From Cellvibrionales bacterium UBA4451 (GTDB lineage Bacteria > Pseudomonadota > Gammaproteobacteria > Pseudomonadales > Porticoccaceae): a DNA stretch of 14,180 nucleotides. The notes beneath the pieces are model-generated. The model ran no database searches. It saw only the letters and a list, made by a program, of their open reading frames with translations, and was not told the DNA's origin. The position numbers and the translations under genes were made by a program. The stretch is taken from the NCBI GenBank assembly GCA_002390285.1, contig DGPB01000006.1, positions 1 through 14,180 on the forward strand. Direction: 5' to 3'. This document shows positions 1-7,170 of the stretch, piece by piece. Positions within the stretch are counted from its first letter, which is position 1; each line of letters opens with the position of its first letter.

Positions 1-2150
1 TTGAACTCCTCCTCCGGTATTTTATGAGCGACGAGATACTCTCCCGCCGGTGAATCGACGGTGATCGCTCCCGCCGGCGAAATATGATCGGTAGTGATTG
101 TGTCACCAAGCACCACCAACGCGCGCGCTCCCTGAATATCAGCCAGTGGTGCCGGAGTGTCGGGAAAATCGATAAAGAAAGGTGGTTCGCGAACGTAGGT
201 TGAATCATCGGTCCAGTCGAACAAAGTTCCAATAGGGGCGGGCATACTCTTCCACGTGTCATCACCTTCGAAAATACGACCGTATTCCAAATCAAATTGA
301 TCGGAGCTCACCGCTGCGGCCACCAGCGTTTCGATCTCTTCGGCGGTCGGCCAGATGTCCTTCAAATAAACCGGGCTTCCCTGGTGGTCTGTCCCCAGCG
401 GATCGACGCTCAGGTCACACAAAACCGTCCCGACCAGTGCGTAGGCGACACAAAGCGGCGGTGAAGCCAGGTAACTGGCTTTTACCTGGCTATGAATGCG
501 GCCCTCGTAATTTCGGTTGCCCGACAACACGGCGGCTACCGCCAGTTTCTTACTGGTTACTGCCTCAGCGATCTCTTCCGGCAGGGGGCCGGAGTTGCCG
601 ATACAGGTTGTGCAACCATAACCTACCAAGTTGAAGCCCAGCTTCTCGAGATAGGGAGTGAGACCCGCTTTGTCCAAGTATTGTGTGACCACACGTGAGC
701 CCGGGGCCAGTGAAGTCTTTACCCAAGGGCGGCATTGTAAGCCCGCTTCTACAGCCTTGCGCGCCAGCAATCCGGCAGCGATCATGACCGCCGGATTCGA
801 GGTATTAGTGCAACTTGTGATGGCCGCAATGACAACCGACCCATCGGTTACTGATGCGGCGGCGTTGCGTTGGCCCAACTGCTCCGGCGAGGCCTTGAGA
901 CATTCACCGACCTCAGTACAGCCTTCGGTGGTAAGCCGCGCGATTTCATTCGAATTCACTTCGGCAGCCGCACCGTCGAGGACGGACTGGAATGACTGTC
1001 TAACACCCGTTAGTGCCACACGATCCTGAGGCCGTTTAGGTCCGGCGACACTGGGCTTGACCTTGCTCAAGTCGAGATCTAAGACCTCGCTGAAATTCGG
1101 TTCGGCTACATCGTCAGTCCTGAATAGGCCCTGTTCACGTGTGTAGCGTTCGACCAAATCGACGTTGTCGCCACGTCCCGTGAGGCGCAAGTATTCCAGC
1201 GTGTTCGTATCGACAGGAAAAAGCGTCGCCGTAGCGCCGAACTCTGGCGACATATTCGACAACGTGGCACGGTCCGCAATACTTAGAGCACTCAATCCCG
1301 GCCCAAAAAATTCGACAAACTTACCCACAATGCCGTGTGCCCTGAGAATTTGAGTTAGCGTCAGGACCAAGTCGGTAGCGGTCGTCCCTGGCGGTAGTGT
1401 GCCGCTCGTTCTGACGCCGAGCACCACAGGTTTCGGCAGGAACATCGGCTGCCCAAGCATAGCCGCTTCGGCCTCAATGCCACCCACCCCCCAACCCAAC
1501 ACGCCGAGGCCATTGATCATGGGTGTATGTGAATCGGTCCCCACCAGCGTATCAGGAAAGACCCAGCCGTCACGTTCAATAACGACGCGGCCCAGATGTT
1601 CGAGATTAACCTGATGGCAGATGCCCATTCCAGGGGGCACCACGCGGAAGTCGTCAAAGGCCTGCTGGGCCCAGTTGAGCAACGCGTAGCGTTCCCGATT
1701 GCGGCGGTATTCCCACTCCAGGTTAGCGTCGTAGGCATCGGTGCTGCCGAAGCGATCGACCTGGACTGAGTGATCAATGACGAGGTCGACCGAAACGAAG
1801 GGATTAACGCTCTGTGGATCACCGCCAGCTCGAGCGACAGCACTTCTCATGGCTGCGAGGTCGACTACAGCGGGAACGCCGGTAAAATCCTGCATCAGGA
1901 CTCGGGCCGGCATAAACGCGATAGACGCATCGGCGCCATGAGGCCAATGTGCAAGCGATTCAACGTCAGCCTGCGACACATCCCTGCCATCGACCCGTCG
2001 CGCGATATTCTCGAGTAGGATTTTGATGGTGTGGGGGAGACGCGCCACATCTGCACCGGTCTTGTCGGCAAGTTTTGCCAGGCTCACATACTGTGCCGTT
2101 ACCGAGACTGTGGTCAGAGTTGCGGCAATACCCAATGGATCATTGGTCAT
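1..2150 (-). CDS. acnA: Aconitate hydratase AcnA (partial, runs off left edge)
   Basis: This is an iron-sulfur aconitase of the AcnA/IRP1 family, which interconverts citrate and isocitrate in the cytoplasmic TCA cycle. One uninterrupted frame of 716 codons runs from the ATG at 2150 to the window edge. AcnA proteins are near 900 residues, so the last fifth is missing here. Visible landmarks are ARVLMQDFTGVPAVVD near residue 85, IDHSVQVD, GTDSHTPM, and the three [4Fe-4S] cysteines: C447 in SCTNTSNP and C513/C516 in GCTTCIGNSGPL. The 66- and 3-residue spacing matches AcnA. The last visible part, with LGDTITTDHISPAG, belongs to the swivel domain. AGGAG about 10 bases before the ATG supports this start. 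The end of an IS6-type element lies only 33 bp upstream, so the native promoter has probably been displaced. The gene is GC-rich compared with the middle of the window. Confidence 0.95.
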   Translation of the reverse strand, partial: MTNDPLGIAATLTTVSVTAQYVSLAKLADKTGADVARLPHTIKILLENIARRVDGRDVSQADVESLAHWPHGADASIAFMPARVLMQDFTGVPAVVDLAAMRSAVARAGGDPQSVNPFVSVDLVIDHSVQVDRFGSTDAYDANLEWEYRRNRERYALLNWAQQAFDDFRVVPPGMGICHQVNLEHLGRVVIERDGWVFPDTLVGTDSHTPMINGLGVLGWGVGGIEAEAAMLGQPMFLPKPVVLGVRTSGTLPPGTTATDLVLTLTQILRAHGIVGKFVEFFGPGLSALSIADRATLSNMSPEFGATATLFPVDTNTLEYLRLTGRGDNVDLVERYTREQGLFRTDDVAEPNFSEVLDLDLSKVKPSVAGPKRPQDRVALTGVRQSFQSVLDGAAAEVNSNEIARLTTEGCTEVGECLKASPEQLGQRNAAASVTDGSVVIAAITSCTNTSNPAVMIAAGLLARKAVEAGLQCRPWVKTSLAPGSRVVTQYLDKAGLTPYLEKLGFNLVGYGCTTCIGNSGPLPEEIAEAVTSKKLAVAAVLSGNRNYEGRIHSQVKASYLASPPLCVAYALVGTVLCDLSVDPLGTDHQGSPVYLKDIWPTAEEIETLVAAAVSSDQFDLEYGRIFEGDDTWKSMPAPIGTLFDWTDDSTYVREPPFFIDFPDTPAPLADIQGARALVVLGDTITTDHISPAGAITVDSPAGEYLVAHKIPEEEF

Positions 2151-2183
2151 ATCCTATCTCCTTTGCCGGGTATCTCCCGGGTT

Positions 2184-2378
2184 GGTATTGACAAGTTAAC
2201 TTCCCAGGTCGAGATAAATTCGTTCCCTTTCCCTCTCAAATTGTCACAGCCTTTTCCCAAGACGCGAAGGCGCGCTGCCTGAAAGATCGATAGTTCTTGG
2301 CCGATACTGAATGACGCCCCAAGTTGAATAGATTGTATACCTCTGCATGAACTGAGAGGAAACCTTGTGCCTGCTCTA
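2184..2378 (+). repeat. 195-bp direct repeat, copy 1 (IS6 transposase 3' end)
   Basis: This stretch is identical, as read by eye, to 13986-14180 in the same orientation (offset 11802). It contains the terminal repeat and the last 47 codons of the transposase. The repeat almost certainly continues past the right edge of the window. Confidence 0.95.
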
Positions 2379-2921
2379 CCTATTTGAACTTCCGCATGCC
2401 CCGCTCACTCGCGTTGGTTGATGGGAAAGTTCTGCACGATTATTGGCATATTGCCTAGTGTCATGGAAGGTGTCAGGAATCAACTCACGGTGCGCAACAC
2501 CATAGCTGCGCAATTTGTCCGTGACGATCTTCCTAGGCTCGGCGTCATGGCGTTTAAATAGCCGTTTGGCGGCTTTTGCATCCCTTCGGGGCTGAAGAAA
2601 AACATCAACTACCTCACCGTCTTGATCCACGGCACGCCATAAGTAGTGCTGCTTTCCTTGAATCTTCACAAAAACCTCATCGATAAAGAAAGTATCACCA
2701 TACTCTTGGTGATTACGCTTCAAACGGCGGGCATATTGAGCACCAAATTTGCGGCACCAGATACGAATAGCTTCGTAGCTGACGATGATGCTCCGCTCTG
2801 AAAGTAGATCTTCAATATCTCGATGGCTGAGGTTGAAACGATAGTAGAGCCAGACGGCATATTGAATAATTTCAGGCGGGAAGCGGTAACGTTTGTAGAT
2901 ATTTATTCCCTGATTATCCAT
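2236..2921 (-). pseudogene. IS6-family DDE transposase, broken by frameshift and stop
   Basis: The reading frame from the ATG at 2921 gives an IS6-type transposase: an N-terminal HTH region, then catalytic D81 (FFIDEVFVKIQGKQHYLWR), D135 (KIVTDKLRSYG) and E164 (NNRAELSHQPTR), with D-to-E spacing of 29 as in related elements. After HQPTR the frame is lost and ends at 2376. The expected continuation ERGMRKFK is present one frame over, consistent with loss of one or, by comparison with the family motif HQPTRQRER, four bases. That frame then hits TAG at 2380-2382 where the family has a serine-type codon, and continues VEQAQGFLSVH...NLFNLGRH...FASWEKAVTI to a TGA at 2236-2238. Reassembled, it would be about 228 residues, normal for IS6. 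Two independent lesions make it a pseudogene. The codon choice at each lesion is my reading. Confidence 0.85.
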
Positions 2922-3053
2922 TTTCTCGCATTAACTGAAAAGCCATTGTCGTGGTCTGTTTGAACTTCCGATGGCGGCTTGAATTAGAATTTCGCCATGG
3001 ACAGGTTTATACTGAGGGTATGTAATTTAAGTTCATTGCAACGGAGCGAAACT

Positions 3054-3308
3054 ATGCTAATCGATAATCTAAAAGCCCTGATCATTGATTTACATGACAG
3101 TTTTGGTGATGCTGAAACCAGCCCGCGACAACAACAGTTGATGCAACAACTGGAAACTTACGTACACGATATTGATACAGCTGAACCGGTTCCACCCAGC
3201 CTTATAGAATCCGTAGAAATCCTGTTAGATGAAGTGGAAGAGGGTTACCCCCAAATAGCGGCCATCATCAGACAGGACATCAAAGCACTCGGTAATATAG
3301 GCATTTAA
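3054..3308 (+). CDS. DUF4404 family small protein
   Basis: This 84-residue acidic, helical cytoplasmic protein matches the DUF4404 layout: a start of the form MLIDNLKALIIDLHDSFGD, a central proline break (AEPVPPSLIESVEILLDEVEE), the segment GYPQIAAIIRQDIKALG, and the typical end NIGI. DUF4404 has no established function, and nothing here reveals one. I chose the ATG at 3054 because GGAG sits eight bases upstream and the protein then begins like its relatives. The upstream in-frame ATG at 2997 adds 19 residues unlike the family. There is no signal peptide or membrane segment. Its 3' end overlaps the convergent terminase frame by 29 bp. No partner gene is adjacent, because the IS6 element lies directly upstream. 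Confidence 0.8.
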   Translation: MLIDNLKALIIDLHDSFGDAETSPRQQQLMQQLETYVHDIDTAEPVPPSLIESVEILLDEVEEGYPQIAAIIRQDIKALGNIGI

Positions 3309-3666
3309 AACCCTCGCCAGCGTGTACTTTGCTGCGGCTGCTTAGGGTCATGCCAAATTCAACCAAGTACAATCTCATCTGAGTGATGTGAGCCATACTG
3401 ACCGGTTCACCTGTTTTCACGCCTTCAACATATTCGCCCCACATATTGCAAAGCGTAGCCAGACCGATGAAATCAAATCCAGTGACAACACCTGTTTTCG
3501 TCATCTCATCAACCAGCCTTCCCCACTCCTTCTTCCCCTCTGGATGTATCCAGGCTGGGCAGGATGGGAGCTTGGATTCTGGTTTGGGTTCTGCTGGATT
3601 GGTTCTGTCTTTTCTATCTGTGCCCTTCACGATCTTGAGCTGTGTAGGGAGTTTTTTTCTAGCCAT
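3280..3666 (-). pseudogene. Phage terminase small subunit, P27 family, orphan and altered at the 3' end
   Basis: The N-terminal two thirds fit the P27-type terminase small subunit, the DNA-recognition part of a phage packaging motor: MARKKLPTQLKIVKGTDRK, then PAEPKPESKLPSCPAWIHPE, GKKEWGRLVDEM, and FDFIGLATLCNMWGEYVE. The later block ITQMRLYLVEFGMTLSSRSKV is also family-like. Relatives usually have about 15-20 more residues between these blocks, so an internal deletion is likely. After VHAGEG the frame runs into DNA antisense to the DUF4404 C-terminus, and the last nine or so residues (FKCLYYRVL) are probably an accident of that junction. No large terminase subunit, portal or capsid gene lies nearby, so this is a prophage relic. 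The ATG at 3666 fits family starts better than the in-frame GTG at 3681, which has no Shine-Dalgarno sequence. Confidence 0.75.
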
Positions 3667-3697
3667 CTCTAAAATACCCACCTATTAAACGTTATGG

Positions 3698-4246
3698 TTA
3701 ATCACAGTCTTTATAGTTTGATTCAGAGCATCTAGCGGCTAGGGCCTGACCTTCTGCTATTTGTTCACGGGACATATCTTCCTTTAGCATCTCGATCAAT
3801 TCCACAGCGCCCCTATAACTTTGGGCCTTGGCTAATGAATACCAGACATAGGCCTTGATGTCGTTTTTAGGGACACCCTCTCCAGCGGCATACATATAAC
3901 CGAGTCTAAATTGAGCACCCGCACCTCCCTGATCAGCGGCTAATCGATACCACTTAACGGCTTCCGTATCATTCTCAGGGACACCTTTACCATTGGCATA
4001 CATCCGACCGAGTCTAAATTGAGCTCTCGCAACTCCCTGCTCAGCCGCTAATCGGAACCACTTAAGGGCTTCTGTATCATCCTTTGGCACACCTTGACCA
4101 TAGTCATACATCACACCGAGATTAAATTGAGCCTCCGCGCTACCCTGTTGAGCTTTTTCCAGAGTTTGATCAAATTCTGAATCATTACTGCAACCTGATA
4201 GGCTGAACATAAGAAGTATGGATAGAAGAAAATAACAAGATTTCAT
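3698..4246 (-). CDS. Sel1-repeat lipoprotein
   Basis: A 182-residue protein with a lipoprotein signal peptide: a hydrophobic stretch at residues 5-16, then lipobox LSGC with the lipidated cysteine at C19. It is therefore expected to be anchored in the inner or outer membrane facing the periplasm. Three consecutive 36-residue Sel1 repeats start at G35, G71 and G107, each with the pattern AQF.LG.MY..G.GVP..D..A..W..LA. A charged helical tail follows (MLKEDMSREQIAEGQALAARC). Sel1 repeats form a superhelical protein-protein interaction surface. The partner cannot be told from the sequence. The start has GGGACC about 8-10 bases upstream. It lies 31 bp upstream of the terminase relic on the same strand, but no functional link is evident. 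Confidence 0.9.
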   Translation of the reverse strand: MKSCYFLLSILLMFSLSGCSNDSEFDQTLEKAQQGSAEAQFNLGVMYDYGQGVPKDDTEALKWFRLAAEQGVARAQFRLGRMYANGKGVPENDTEAVKWYRLAADQGGAGAQFRLGYMYAAGEGVPKNDIKAYVWYSLAKAQSYRGAVELIEMLKEDMSREQIAEGQALAARCSESNYKDCD

Positions 4247-4356
4247 TGTGAGGTCCCTTTCTTTATTGTCTATTACAGTTAGATGCTTTTCTAGACTACT
4301 CCCAAAACGTCCAATTGGCTGTGTGAAAGATTTATTAGGGCGGCGGTCTACGTATT

Positions 4357-4401
4357 GACGGGCCTGAACTTTTGACCCGTCCCTCTCTCTGATCAGCTAA
4401 C
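4357..4401 (+). repeat. 33-nt imperfect repeat unit 1 with upstream hairpin
   Basis: Bases 4369-4401 begin CTTTTGACCCG and end CTGATCAGCTAAC. They match 6089-6121 at 27 of 33 positions without gaps in my hand count. GACGGG (4357-4362) pairs with CCCGTC (4376-4381), giving a hairpin that overlaps the repeat. The function is unknown. The two units flank the SDR stub, MITE A and djlA. Confidence 0.5.
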
Positions 4402-4483
4402 ATCACACATAATCGAAGCGTCCCAGTCCTGAAGGACGAGTTAATGTGATTGTTATACTGACACAAAACCAAGCAATAAAAAC

Positions 4484-4681
4484 CAACCGTATGGCATTAA
4501 AGTCGTATTGATCAATCCAGCATTTGTAAATACCGATATGACAGCTGGTGTTGAAGTAAATGACAGGGATCTAATTTTACAGCCAGCGGATATTGCCGAA
4601 GCTGTCATGTTGGCCGTTAACTCAAGTCCAGCCTGTTGTCCCGAAGAGATAACCCTACGTTTAACTCGCAAAGCTATGTAA
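4484..4681 (+). pseudogene. C-terminal stub of a short-chain dehydrogenase/reductase (SDR)
   Basis: Plus-strand translation gives PYGIKVVLINPAFVNTDM, the conserved SDR stretch that follows the catalytic Tyr-Lys helix. The segment LILQPADIAEAVMLAVN and an end EEITLRLTRKAM then follow, closing with TAA at 4679-4681. This is the last third of an NAD(P)-dependent SDR. The Rossmann nucleotide-binding motif and the YxxxK catalytic site are absent, so it cannot be active. Upstream of about 4484 the frame no longer resembles an SDR, which marks the break. The stub ends six bases before MITE copy A. The minus-strand ORF over this region is only its shadow. Confidence 0.7.
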
Positions 4682-4687
4682 ATTAAG

Positions 4688-4847
4688 AACGCTAACAAGT
4701 TAACTTGTTTTTCTTGGAGAAGTGGTGTTTTACTGTGCTTTATACTGGCAACTCCCTACAAAGGTGGTAGATAAACAACAGATTTATGGCGTTTTAGGGT
4801 TAATTGTGTAGTCTCAGCCCAAGCCTTCAAGTTAACTTGTCAGTACC
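4688..4847. mobile_element. 160-bp MITE, copy A
   Basis: This is a non-coding element of exactly 160 bp, alignable without gaps to copies at 10274 and 11499 (132 of 160 positions identical to copy C by hand count). The right terminal repeat AAGTTAACTTGTCAGTACC is intact. The left one is decayed in its first seven bases but keeps ACAAGTTAACTT. No target duplication is visible. It lies between the SDR stub and djlA, ending 49 bp before the djlA start codon. Its terminal repeat contains TTGTCA facing outward, close to a -35 box, but I see no convincing -10 at the right distance. Confidence 0.85.
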
Positions 4848-4896
4848 CTTTTTACTACTAACTCTAGTCTTTTTATTATTTTTATAGGTTATTACA

Positions 4897-5682
4897 TTGC
4901 TTAAATTTATTTTACCGTTGTTAGCTTATTTCTCGGGTTTTGGTTTTTTCGGAATATTGGTTGCGTGGTTTTTGGGGTCGAGTCTAGATCGCTTCTTTTC
5001 CTTAGGGTTAGGTGCGATTAATCCTTTAACTAATGAAAAACGTCAAACCATTTTTATGGAAACCACTTTTCTTTTAAAAGGTAAATTAGCCAAAGCTGAC
5101 GGTCATATCTCACAGGATGAAATCAGTCATGTTGAGCAGTTTATGGCGCAGCTAGGTATGACGTTTGAGCATCGAAAAAAAGCGATCATTTTATTTAAAA
5201 AAGGTTCTACCGAAGAGTTTTCCATCGAGCCGGTATTAGATGAGTTTTTAATCGTTTGTGGCCATACGAATAACCTAAAACAGTTGCTATTAGTCTTTTT
5301 AATTGCCATGGCGTTAGCAGATGGTGTGGTCGACCAAGCTGAAGATTCGTTATTAAGAACCGTCGCCGCAAGATTAGGGTTTTCAAGTATTGAATATGAA
5401 CGGCTGATTGCCATGGTCAAAAGCCAGTCGCACTTTGCAGGTGGCGGCGGGTCGGCAACAACAGCGTCGGATTTAGACGATGCTTATAGCGCATTAGGCG
5501 TTAGTGCTCAAAGCACAGACCATGAAATTAAGCGTGCATACCGAAAACTGATGAGCCAGTATCATCCCGATAAGTTAATGGGTCAGGGCGTGCCTAAAGA
5601 CATGATTCAGGTGGCCACAGAAAAGACTCAAGAAGTGCAAGCGGCTTACAATTTTATTAAAAAACATCGGATTAAAAATTAG
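4897..5682 (+). CDS. djlA: Co-chaperone DjlA (membrane-anchored DnaJ-like protein)
   Basis: DjlA is an inner-membrane J-domain protein that stimulates DnaK ATPase activity and is linked to envelope stress signalling. The 261-residue product has one N-terminal membrane span (about residues 3-30, with the GFGFFG glycine pattern seen in DjlA). A TerB-like helical region covers roughly 48-175, with the paired motifs LLKGKLAKADGHIS and IAMALADGVVDQAED. A glycine-rich linker (FAGGGGS) precedes a C-terminal J domain from about 190 that carries the essential HPD at 223-225 in KLMSQYHPDKL. Length and order match E. coli DjlA (about 271). The start is TTG at 4897, chosen because AGG lies eight bases upstream and the membrane span then begins as in relatives. 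The gene is AT-rich, stands alone and follows MITE A, which may have replaced its original upstream region. Confidence 0.92.
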   Translation: MLKFILPLLAYFSGFGFFGILVAWFLGSSLDRFFSLGLGAINPLTNEKRQTIFMETTFLLKGKLAKADGHISQDEISHVEQFMAQLGMTFEHRKKAIILFKKGSTEEFSIEPVLDEFLIVCGHTNNLKQLLLVFLIAMALADGVVDQAEDSLLRTVAARLGFSSIEYERLIAMVKSQSHFAGGGGSATTASDLDDAYSALGVSAQSTDHEIKRAYRKLMSQYHPDKLMGQGVPKDMIQVATEKTQEVQAAYNFIKKHRIKN

Positions 5683-5796
5683 TTTTTAAATATAAGGGTT
5701 GGTTGGGCTTTTATGCAAAAGGTGACGGAGAGATTATTTTTTGATCAACCAAGAAATAAGACATGACCGATATTGGCCGTAAGCTGTCTTGCAAAA

Positions 5797-5868
5797 CACT
5801 ACGAGGAAAGGGATAAGTCAACTCTCCCAACAGCACCAACTGCCCCTATCCCCAAATCCCTTCGAGTG
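5797..5868. repeat. Imperfect inverted repeat
   Basis: CACTACGAGGAAAGGGAT at 5797-5814 is largely complementary to ATCCCTTCGAGTG at 5856-5868, with two small bulges. GGGATA/TATCCC (5810-5815 and 5847-5852) offers an alternative pairing. It could be an RNA hairpin or an old element end. No T-run follows, so it is not a standard terminator. Confidence 0.35.
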
Positions 5869-6063
5869 TGATTATAGGTAGATCGGTTGACATGCAGCAA
5901 ATTACATTTATTTTTCATTAGGTGTCATAGCCAAAGAACTCTGCCATTTGCTCTATCGCCTCATCAAGGGTTTTCGCTGTTGACCGATAGCCAACTACCA
6001 ACTTCCTATAACGAAATACATTAGAGCGTCCCCGTCGCTAGTGCTTCGCTATTAGTAACTACT

Positions 6064-6121
6064 AAGCCTGCCGCTCTAGAGCCGTAGGCTTTTGACCCGC
6101 GCCTCACACTGATTAGCTAAT
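6064..6121 (+). repeat. 33-nt imperfect repeat unit 2 with upstream hairpin
   Basis: AAGCCT (6064-6069) pairs with AGGCTT (6086-6091) around an inner palindrome GCTCTAGAGC, giving a 14-bp stem with two mismatches. It is followed by TTT, so it is a weak candidate terminator on the plus strand. It runs into the second copy of the 33-nt repeat (6089-6121, starting CTTTTGACCCG and ending CTGATTAGCTAAT). Unit 1 at 4357-4401 has the same hairpin-then-repeat arrangement. Confidence 0.45.
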
Positions 6122-6296
6122 TCTAGTCTAATTTGCGTTTGATTTTTTATTTTGCAAATAAAGTAAAAGCTAAAAAAATAGCATTCAGGCAAGTAATACT
6201 GTGCCAAAACGCCACCAAAAAAATTGATTAGCTTATTTTCCATCCACGCGATAGAATCGTAATGATTCAAGAATCCAAAAAAATTGAGCCAAAAAA

Positions 6297-6692
6297 ATGG
6301 ACAAGCCAAACATTTTTAAAAGATCGGTAATGCTAGTCGTTCATCTCTGGCGAAGAATAATGAATGTAAAATTTAATCCACTGAAGTACATTCCAGATCC
6401 AAGTTTGCAAGCGTACTTTATGTTGGTATTGTTTGTGATATGGAGTGTGACCTTTGGGTTTATTGCCACGTACTACATTGGATGGCTGGGTTATAGTACT
6501 GTGACCAGTATAGCTGTTCACTTAACTATATTAATACCAATTGTAATTACTAATGCCGTATTCGTTGATGCCGAACGTACTGGTGAGCAATGGCTAGAGG
6601 AGTGGAAAGACGAACAAAGTAAATACAGACTGTTTATGAAAAGACTAAAAATGAAAAATTTGGTTCCTTGGGATATAGACAAGGAGTCATAA
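6297..6692 (+). CDS. Predicted two-helix membrane protein of unknown function
   Basis: I do not recognise this 131-residue protein. It has two clear hydrophobic helices, about residues 39-61 (AYFMLVLFVIWSVTFGFIATYY) and 69-89 (VTSIAVHLTILIPIVITNAVF). A basic N-terminus and a highly charged C-terminal tail (WLEEWKDEQSKYRLFMKRLKMK) suggest an inner-membrane hairpin with both ends in the cytoplasm. No enzyme motif is visible. The start is uncertain. The ATG at 6297 has no Shine-Dalgarno sequence, and the in-frame ATG at 6360 (MNVKFNPLKYIPDPSLQ) would give 110 residues and keep both helices. The gene stands alone in AT-rich DNA with no partner on the same strand nearby. Confidence 0.5.
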   Translation: MDKPNIFKRSVMLVVHLWRRIMNVKFNPLKYIPDPSLQAYFMLVLFVIWSVTFGFIATYYIGWLGYSTVTSIAVHLTILIPIVITNAVFVDAERTGEQWLEEWKDEQSKYRLFMKRLKMKNLVPWDIDKES

Positions 6693-7008
6693 AACTACTA
6701 GGGGAGTTAACTCTTGGCGTATCGCGATTATACATAGCATTAGCGTTACTACTGAGGTTAATATCCATTTTTACATAAGTTGACAGCGAACCACCCTCCT
6801 CTAGTTAACATTCCCTTCGTCTGATCAGTTAACACTCTGTTTAATAGTCAGAAGAAACACTGGTAGTTACTTCTAATTTTTTCCCACTCATAACTGCTTG
6901 ATGTAGGCTATCAGCTTCGCTTTCAACTGATAAAGGCATCGCAAGGTGAAGACTTCATTCATCTAGCCTCTATTACTGAAAGGAAATCGCCCACATAGAC
7001 GAGGCTTA
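6693..7008. other. Non-coding spacer before the hsdM stub
   Basis: No gene is supported here. The stretch contains GAGTTAACTC at about 6704-6713, a CTGATCAGTTAAC sequence near 6828-6840 that resembles the MITE terminal repeat as it appears in copy B, and a small TATCAG/CTGATA hairpin near 6908-6935. None of these is strong enough to name. Confidence 0.4.
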
Positions 7009-7158
7009 ATGACCGGCTACCATAAAAAACGGACCCTAGCCCAGTTCTGGAACATCGCTAACACCCTGTATGGAAAAATGGGCGAAAACGAGTTTCAGGA
7101 CTACATTCTAGGCTTTCAGGATAAGTTATCTGCACAGTCTACTGACGGATTGGATTAG
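7009..7158 (+). pseudogene. N-terminal stub of type I restriction-modification methylase subunit HsdM
   Basis: The 49-residue frame reads AQFWNIANTLYGKMGENEFQDYILGF, a close fit to the N-terminal helical domain of HsdM (family pattern LW..A..LRGKM....EFKDYILG). GAGG lies five bases before the ATG at 7009. After DYILGF the sequence diverges (QDKLSAQSTDGLD) and stops. A full HsdM has roughly 500 residues including the SAM-binding and NPPF motifs, which are absent. No hsdS or hsdR sequence lies in the window. This is therefore a decapitated remnant of a type I system. It precedes three more plus-strand frames at short spacing, with a 12-bp gap to the next one. Confidence 0.65.
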
Positions 7159-7170
7159 GTTCGAGTCGTC

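Larger units (their letters stand above)
2184..2944 (-). mobile_element. IS6-family insertion sequence (inactivated copy 1)
   Basis: About 761 bp holding a single transposase reading region on the minus strand, the usual plan and size for IS6-family elements. The left end (transposase 3' side) starts GGTATTGACAAGTTAACTT. The right end, read inward on the minus strand, starts GGCTTTTCAGTTAATGCGAG and lies just before the transposase ATG. The two ends match imperfectly (shared CA..GTTAA core after GG). The bases outside the two ends show no 8-bp target duplication, so the element is old or its flanks were rearranged. The right boundary is inferred by alignment with the second 5' end at 11401 and is less certain than the left one. 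The first 195 bp recur exactly at 13986-14180. Confidence 0.75.
5683..6296. other. Non-coding spacer of about 610 bp after djlA
   Basis: I find no convincing gene here. An AT-only hairpin (TTAAAAA/TTTTTAA at 5672-5689) sits at the djlA stop and could weakly terminate transcription. The stretch also holds a larger imperfect inverted repeat (5797-5868), a hairpin at 6064-6091 and a copy of the 33-nt repeat (6089-6121). On the minus strand, 5918-6037 is open for 39 codons (ending with QMAEFFGYDT then TAA) without a usable start, possibly a gene remnant I do not recognise. The 6120-6296 part is very AT-rich. A 77-residue minus-strand frame there has no family signal. Confidence 0.5.

Noticed and set aside
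437..2282. Several plus-strand frames and one short minus-strand frame across the aconitase region
   Set aside because: They are shadows of the aconitase gene, which is open through the whole region in its own minus-strand frame with conserved motifs.
2957..2976. TTTGAACTTCCG beside the IS right end matches part of the transposase gene (CGGAAGTTCAAA)
   Set aside because: A 12-base match is expected by chance several times in a window of this size, and the flanking bases do not extend the match well.
4369..4460. Possible integron attC site, with palindromic arms around GTCCTGAAGGAC near 4425-4436
   Set aside because: The core sites do not fit the RYYYAAC and GTTRRRY pattern, and no integrase or cassette order is present.
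4453..4698. 81-residue minus-strand frame
   Set aside because: It is antisense to the SDR stub, which has the clear family match.
4709..4750. Promoter inside the MITE based on TATACT
   Set aside because: TATACT is conserved in all copies but no -35 box lies at 15-19 bases, so it is not called.
6076..6309. 77-residue minus-strand frame rich in Phe
   Set aside because: Low-complexity AT-rich sequence, no family signal, and it overlaps the 33-nt repeat and hairpin.
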